Positions 60,879 through 64,000 of a stretch of DNA of 64,000 nt are shown here, one piece after another. Below the pieces are notes generated by a model. It was not told the origin of the DNA. It worked only from the letters and a program-made list of their open reading frames with translations, and did not search any database. The stretch covers positions 11,085,296 through 11,149,295 of the forward strand of contig NC_064035.1 in assembly GCF_932526225.1 (NCBI RefSeq), written 5' to 3'. This DNA comes from Nematostella vectensis (lineage: Eukaryota > Cnidaria > Anthozoa > Actiniaria > Edwardsiidae). The translations under genes and the position numbers were made by a program. Every line of letters begins with the position of its first letter. Position 1 is the first letter of the stretch.

Positions 60879-63870
60879 GTTATTGGACCACCTGGACCTC
60901 CTGGACTTCCTGGATCACCGGTCAGTCTGTAATATCTCTATTATCTTTTTCTATACTGAGCTCGCATTTTTTTGCTGATGCGCTTTGATAGTTTTGTGTT
61001 TGCTAATACCTTGATAATTAAGTATTTGTTAATTTTTGTGTTTGTTTATGCTGTGATCATTGTGTATTTGTTAATGTGTGTTTGTTTATGCTGTGCAAGA
61101 CCAACCGTATTAAGACCAGTTGCGTAATATCTAATGCGTCGCGTTAGATTTTATTCTTTTACATATCGGTTTCCGCCTTTGTTTTTAAATCGTATAGTCA
61201 TGTATATAGTATTATTAACTTCATATTAGTCTATTATTAGATTTTTTATAATTATATTGTAATTTTACCGTAATTCAGCTTACTAGCTGCAATGGCATTA
61301 AATAAACTATCAATCTATCTACATCAATCTAACTATCTAAACTATCAATCTATCTATCTCTCGTATTTGTTGTGTGTTTATTCATGCTTTGATAATTGTG
61401 TGTTCTAGGGAATGACCGGCGCTCCTGGAGCAAGAGGACCTATCGGAGATCCCGGACCCCCTGTAAGATATATACTTCTCTTGCAAAAACTACTTATCTT
61501 AGCACCGACTTTGTTCTGATTCATCAGTGGCGCCTCCAGAGCGGGTGGGGTTGGGTTAGGTTTTGGCGGATGCCTCTGAGAAATTGTCAGCTTTCCTGCG
61601 AACACCATGCCTTGTTGTTAATGAAAGTGTATGAAAATGTATTAAATCTGCATCAAACTCGCACGAGTTTTGGCGTTCCCGGGCCTTCAAAATCGCTAAA
61701 TTCTCAGTGGTGGCCCTTTTATGAGTGGAGCATTTTACCTTTTGATGTTCTCCCGCCCTATGACAAATTTGCGATCTCCGTCAAATACTACTTAGGTACT
61801 TATCGCACATATCGTTCATCGGTAGTCTGCCTACTTGTAGATTGTTCAAAAGGGTATACCCCGGTGTTTTCAACGCAGAATCAGGGATCCGCCGAGTAGC
61901 GGATCCCTGATAGGAGATGAAGGAAACCGAGCAAATAAAGCAAAGCCAAATTTCTACCCTAGACAACCGAGTAAACGCTTTTGAACAGGCCTCGCCTGAG
62001 CTAATTTAGTATATATATATATATTTGAACTGCAGTAAACACGGTGGATTACCTTTTTAATTAATAACTTTCTCATCAGCTATTTCTGGGTTCAGGGTGG
62101 TATGCATTCTGAGGCTTCTTATCTCGAGTAGACCTTGACGACCCAAGGAGTGACTTCAATGCCACGCACTTATTAGATTCCATGCATTGCAGGGTGACAA
62201 AGGACCCAAGGGAGACAAAGGACCACCGGGAGGGCTTGGACCTCCTGGACCCCCCGGACCTCCCGGACCTCCGAAGATCATCGTAAGATATAGCTTTATA
62301 AGTCCCAAGCAAATAGCGCCGGCATTTGCACAATACAAAGTATTGAATGAAAGGAGGGTTTTTTTTGGTTTGGCGCTATTTTACCTTAAGATCGCCTTTT
62401 TCTTTATTTTTTTTTTAACAAATTCCTTTTCTTCATGTCAATGATCTCCCATTTCAGACCATTCCTGGACCCAAGGGACCGGTTATGAGGCCACAAATCA
62501 ACACCGGGGGAGCATCTGCTCTGCAGAGAGTGGTATGTGAGGGTAAACTAGCTTTAGGGCGTTAGCTTAGAATAACACATACAGGGGAAAGAGGGGTGGG
62601 GAGTCTGTTCTGCCAGAAGCGGCGCATGAGGATAAAAGGCGCTTAGGGCATTAGCTTAGATTGACAATTACAGGGAGGGGAGTGTTTTGTAGACGTAACT
62701 TTTGTGGGAAGGGTCAGGGTTCAGGGGCCTGGGAATAGGAAGGGTACGTAAGATAGACACACGTGGACATATCACGATTGTAGAAGATCTTCAATATCCA
62801 TGACAACGTGTTCTCTTTTTCTGTGCAGGGCGACCCAGGGGCAATAGGTAGAACAGGCCGACGCGGACCTGATGTGAGTATGCCTGCCATTTTTAGTAGT
62901 CACGCAATGCTTTCCTGCTATTTTGATAAGTGTCCTGTTTGCAGCGCGCAGATTGTTTACCTTCTACGGCAGTCAATAACCTCAATCTACAATGGCGGTC
63001 ACACTAGACATGTCAACATGTGTCACGCATTTGCCACGCATGTGTCACGCATTTGGGAGATTCTTTATGCCCTAACGTCTTAAATACGAAATAGTTACTA
63101 TGGACTAGAAGCCCATTGCCATGTTCTTCTTATACTATGCGATAACGCTTTTCTTACCTCCCACCCTCCCCAGGGTCTTCACGGCCTTCCTGGACCGCGC
63201 GGAGCCCCAGGTGACATCGGACCGACGGTAAGAATACTGAGAGACTAACTGATCTAATATCAAGGACTTTTACCTAGAGCTACGTCTTTTCTGCATTTGT
63301 AGGGACCGCCTGGCCCTATGGGACCCCCCGGACCTCAAGGACGTGACGCCGTAGATGTGAGTTGATGTAGTTGTCATGATATCGTGTCATGTGATATGTT
63401 TGCTGACATGCGTGTAATGTGCAGGGTGAGCCCGGATCGCCTGGAAGACCTGGACCGAACGGTGACCCTGGGGACAAGGTATCTAAAATCTATCTTCACA
63501 CTCGCGGTATGAATAGTGTACCAAGTAGTTTATTTTCTCGACTGTGTTCCCTCTGCCATCTACTAGATACACAGATAATGCCATATATCTCTTCAAATAG
63601 CTGACGCAGCAAACAATCTATGAGAGTCACTTGGATTTTTAATTTGTGTGCTATGACATCAACAATGCATCTGTATTGCAATACCATACGTCGTACTGTT
63701 TTCTTATCAAAGCGCACTTCACTAGGGTTGTTGTATACCTTTGACCGTATTTTACGAAACAGGGACCGACTGGAGACCGCGGCGCGGCGGGCCTGAAGGG
63801 ACGTGCAGGACATCGCGGGCGCAGGGGCCGACAGGGAGTGAAAGGAACTCGCGGCTCTGATGGCGAAAGG
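60879..63870 (+). CDS. Collagen triple-helix exons (5' part of a gene running off the right edge)
   Basis: Nine phase-0 exons: 60879-60920, 61409-61462, 62193-62282, 62458-62532, 62829-62873, 63174-63227, 63303-63356, 63425-63478, 63763-63870, sizes 42, 54, 90, 75, 45, 54, 54, 54, 108. They encode Gly-X-Y repeats: VIGPPGPPGLPGSP, GMTGAPGARGPIGDPGPP, GDKGPKGDKGPPGG, GLHGLPGPRGAPGDIGPT, GEPGSPGRPGPNGDPGDK, GPTGDRGAAGLKGRAGHRG. One non-helical interruption (PKIITIPGPKGPVM to GGASALQRV, exons 3-4) suggests a non-fibrillar or transmembrane/colmedin-like collagen rather than a classical fibrillar chain. The 54-bp units are the ancestral collagen exon size. The C-terminal domain that would name the type is outside the window. 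Confidence 0.92.
61881..61910. repeat. Perfect 12-bp inverted repeat in a collagen intron
   Basis: TCAGGGATCCGC, spacer CGAGTA, then GCGGATCCCTGA: a strong 30-nt hairpin. Confidence 0.85.
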
Positions 63871-64000
63871 GTATGCGACCTACTTCAATGAGGTAGCGGC
63901 GGAGGACAGGGAGATGAGCAAAGTGATTAAAGAGAGGGAAAGGAAAGGGGACTTTTATTTTCTCTGACTCGCATAAAGAAAGGAGGGTCGGAGGGGAAGA

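Overview
The window is animal nuclear DNA: intron-rich genes with GT-AG introns, a fused glutamyl-prolyl-tRNA synthetase (a metazoan hallmark), fibrillar-style 54-bp collagen exons, and many minisatellites and short inverted-repeat elements. An anthozoan cnidarian (sea-anemone-like) fits best, but that is inference from gene structure and style, not a database match.

Layout. 1-397: first coding exon of an unrecognised minus-strand gene. 398-507: short divergent promoter. 508-2016: two-exon SAM-domain protein. 2830-6912: 16 exons of selenoprotein O (SelO AMPylase), lacking its N-terminal exons here and ending in an in-frame TGA read as selenocysteine, with a SECIS candidate at 7175-7230. 7686-9338 (minus): ABRACL/Costars, with an 82-bp minisatellite in its intron. 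10391-34343: complete 34-exon EPRS gene (1437 codons). 35429-42550: complete 17-exon aspartyl aminopeptidase (DNPEP, 471 aa). 43395-49460: two large minisatellites and no convincing gene. 49756-55511 (minus): two tandem paralogous secreted VWA-domain genes, each with a signal-peptide exon and a 353-nt VWA exon. 56198-56279 (minus): tRNA-Leu(AAG). 56590-57215: 35-bp minisatellite. 57535-57955: MITE with TA target duplication. 59279-63870: the 5' part of a collagen gene running off the right edge.

The genes do not form one pathway. EPRS, DNPEP, SelO and ABRACL are housekeeping or cytoskeletal genes; the VWA pair and the collagen gene form a small extracellular-matrix neighbourhood.

The most unusual signals are two. 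(1) SelO keeps a UGA-Ser-Ser-stop tail with a well-formed SECIS, which a standard gene caller would end at the TGA. (2) In EPRS several tandem arrays are built from the gene's own splice junctions: a 31-bp array of 3' splice sites, a 21-bp array of 5' splice sites, a ~39-bp array from another donor, and decayed copies of a WHEP exon end with its donor. This looks like minisatellite birth at exon edges.
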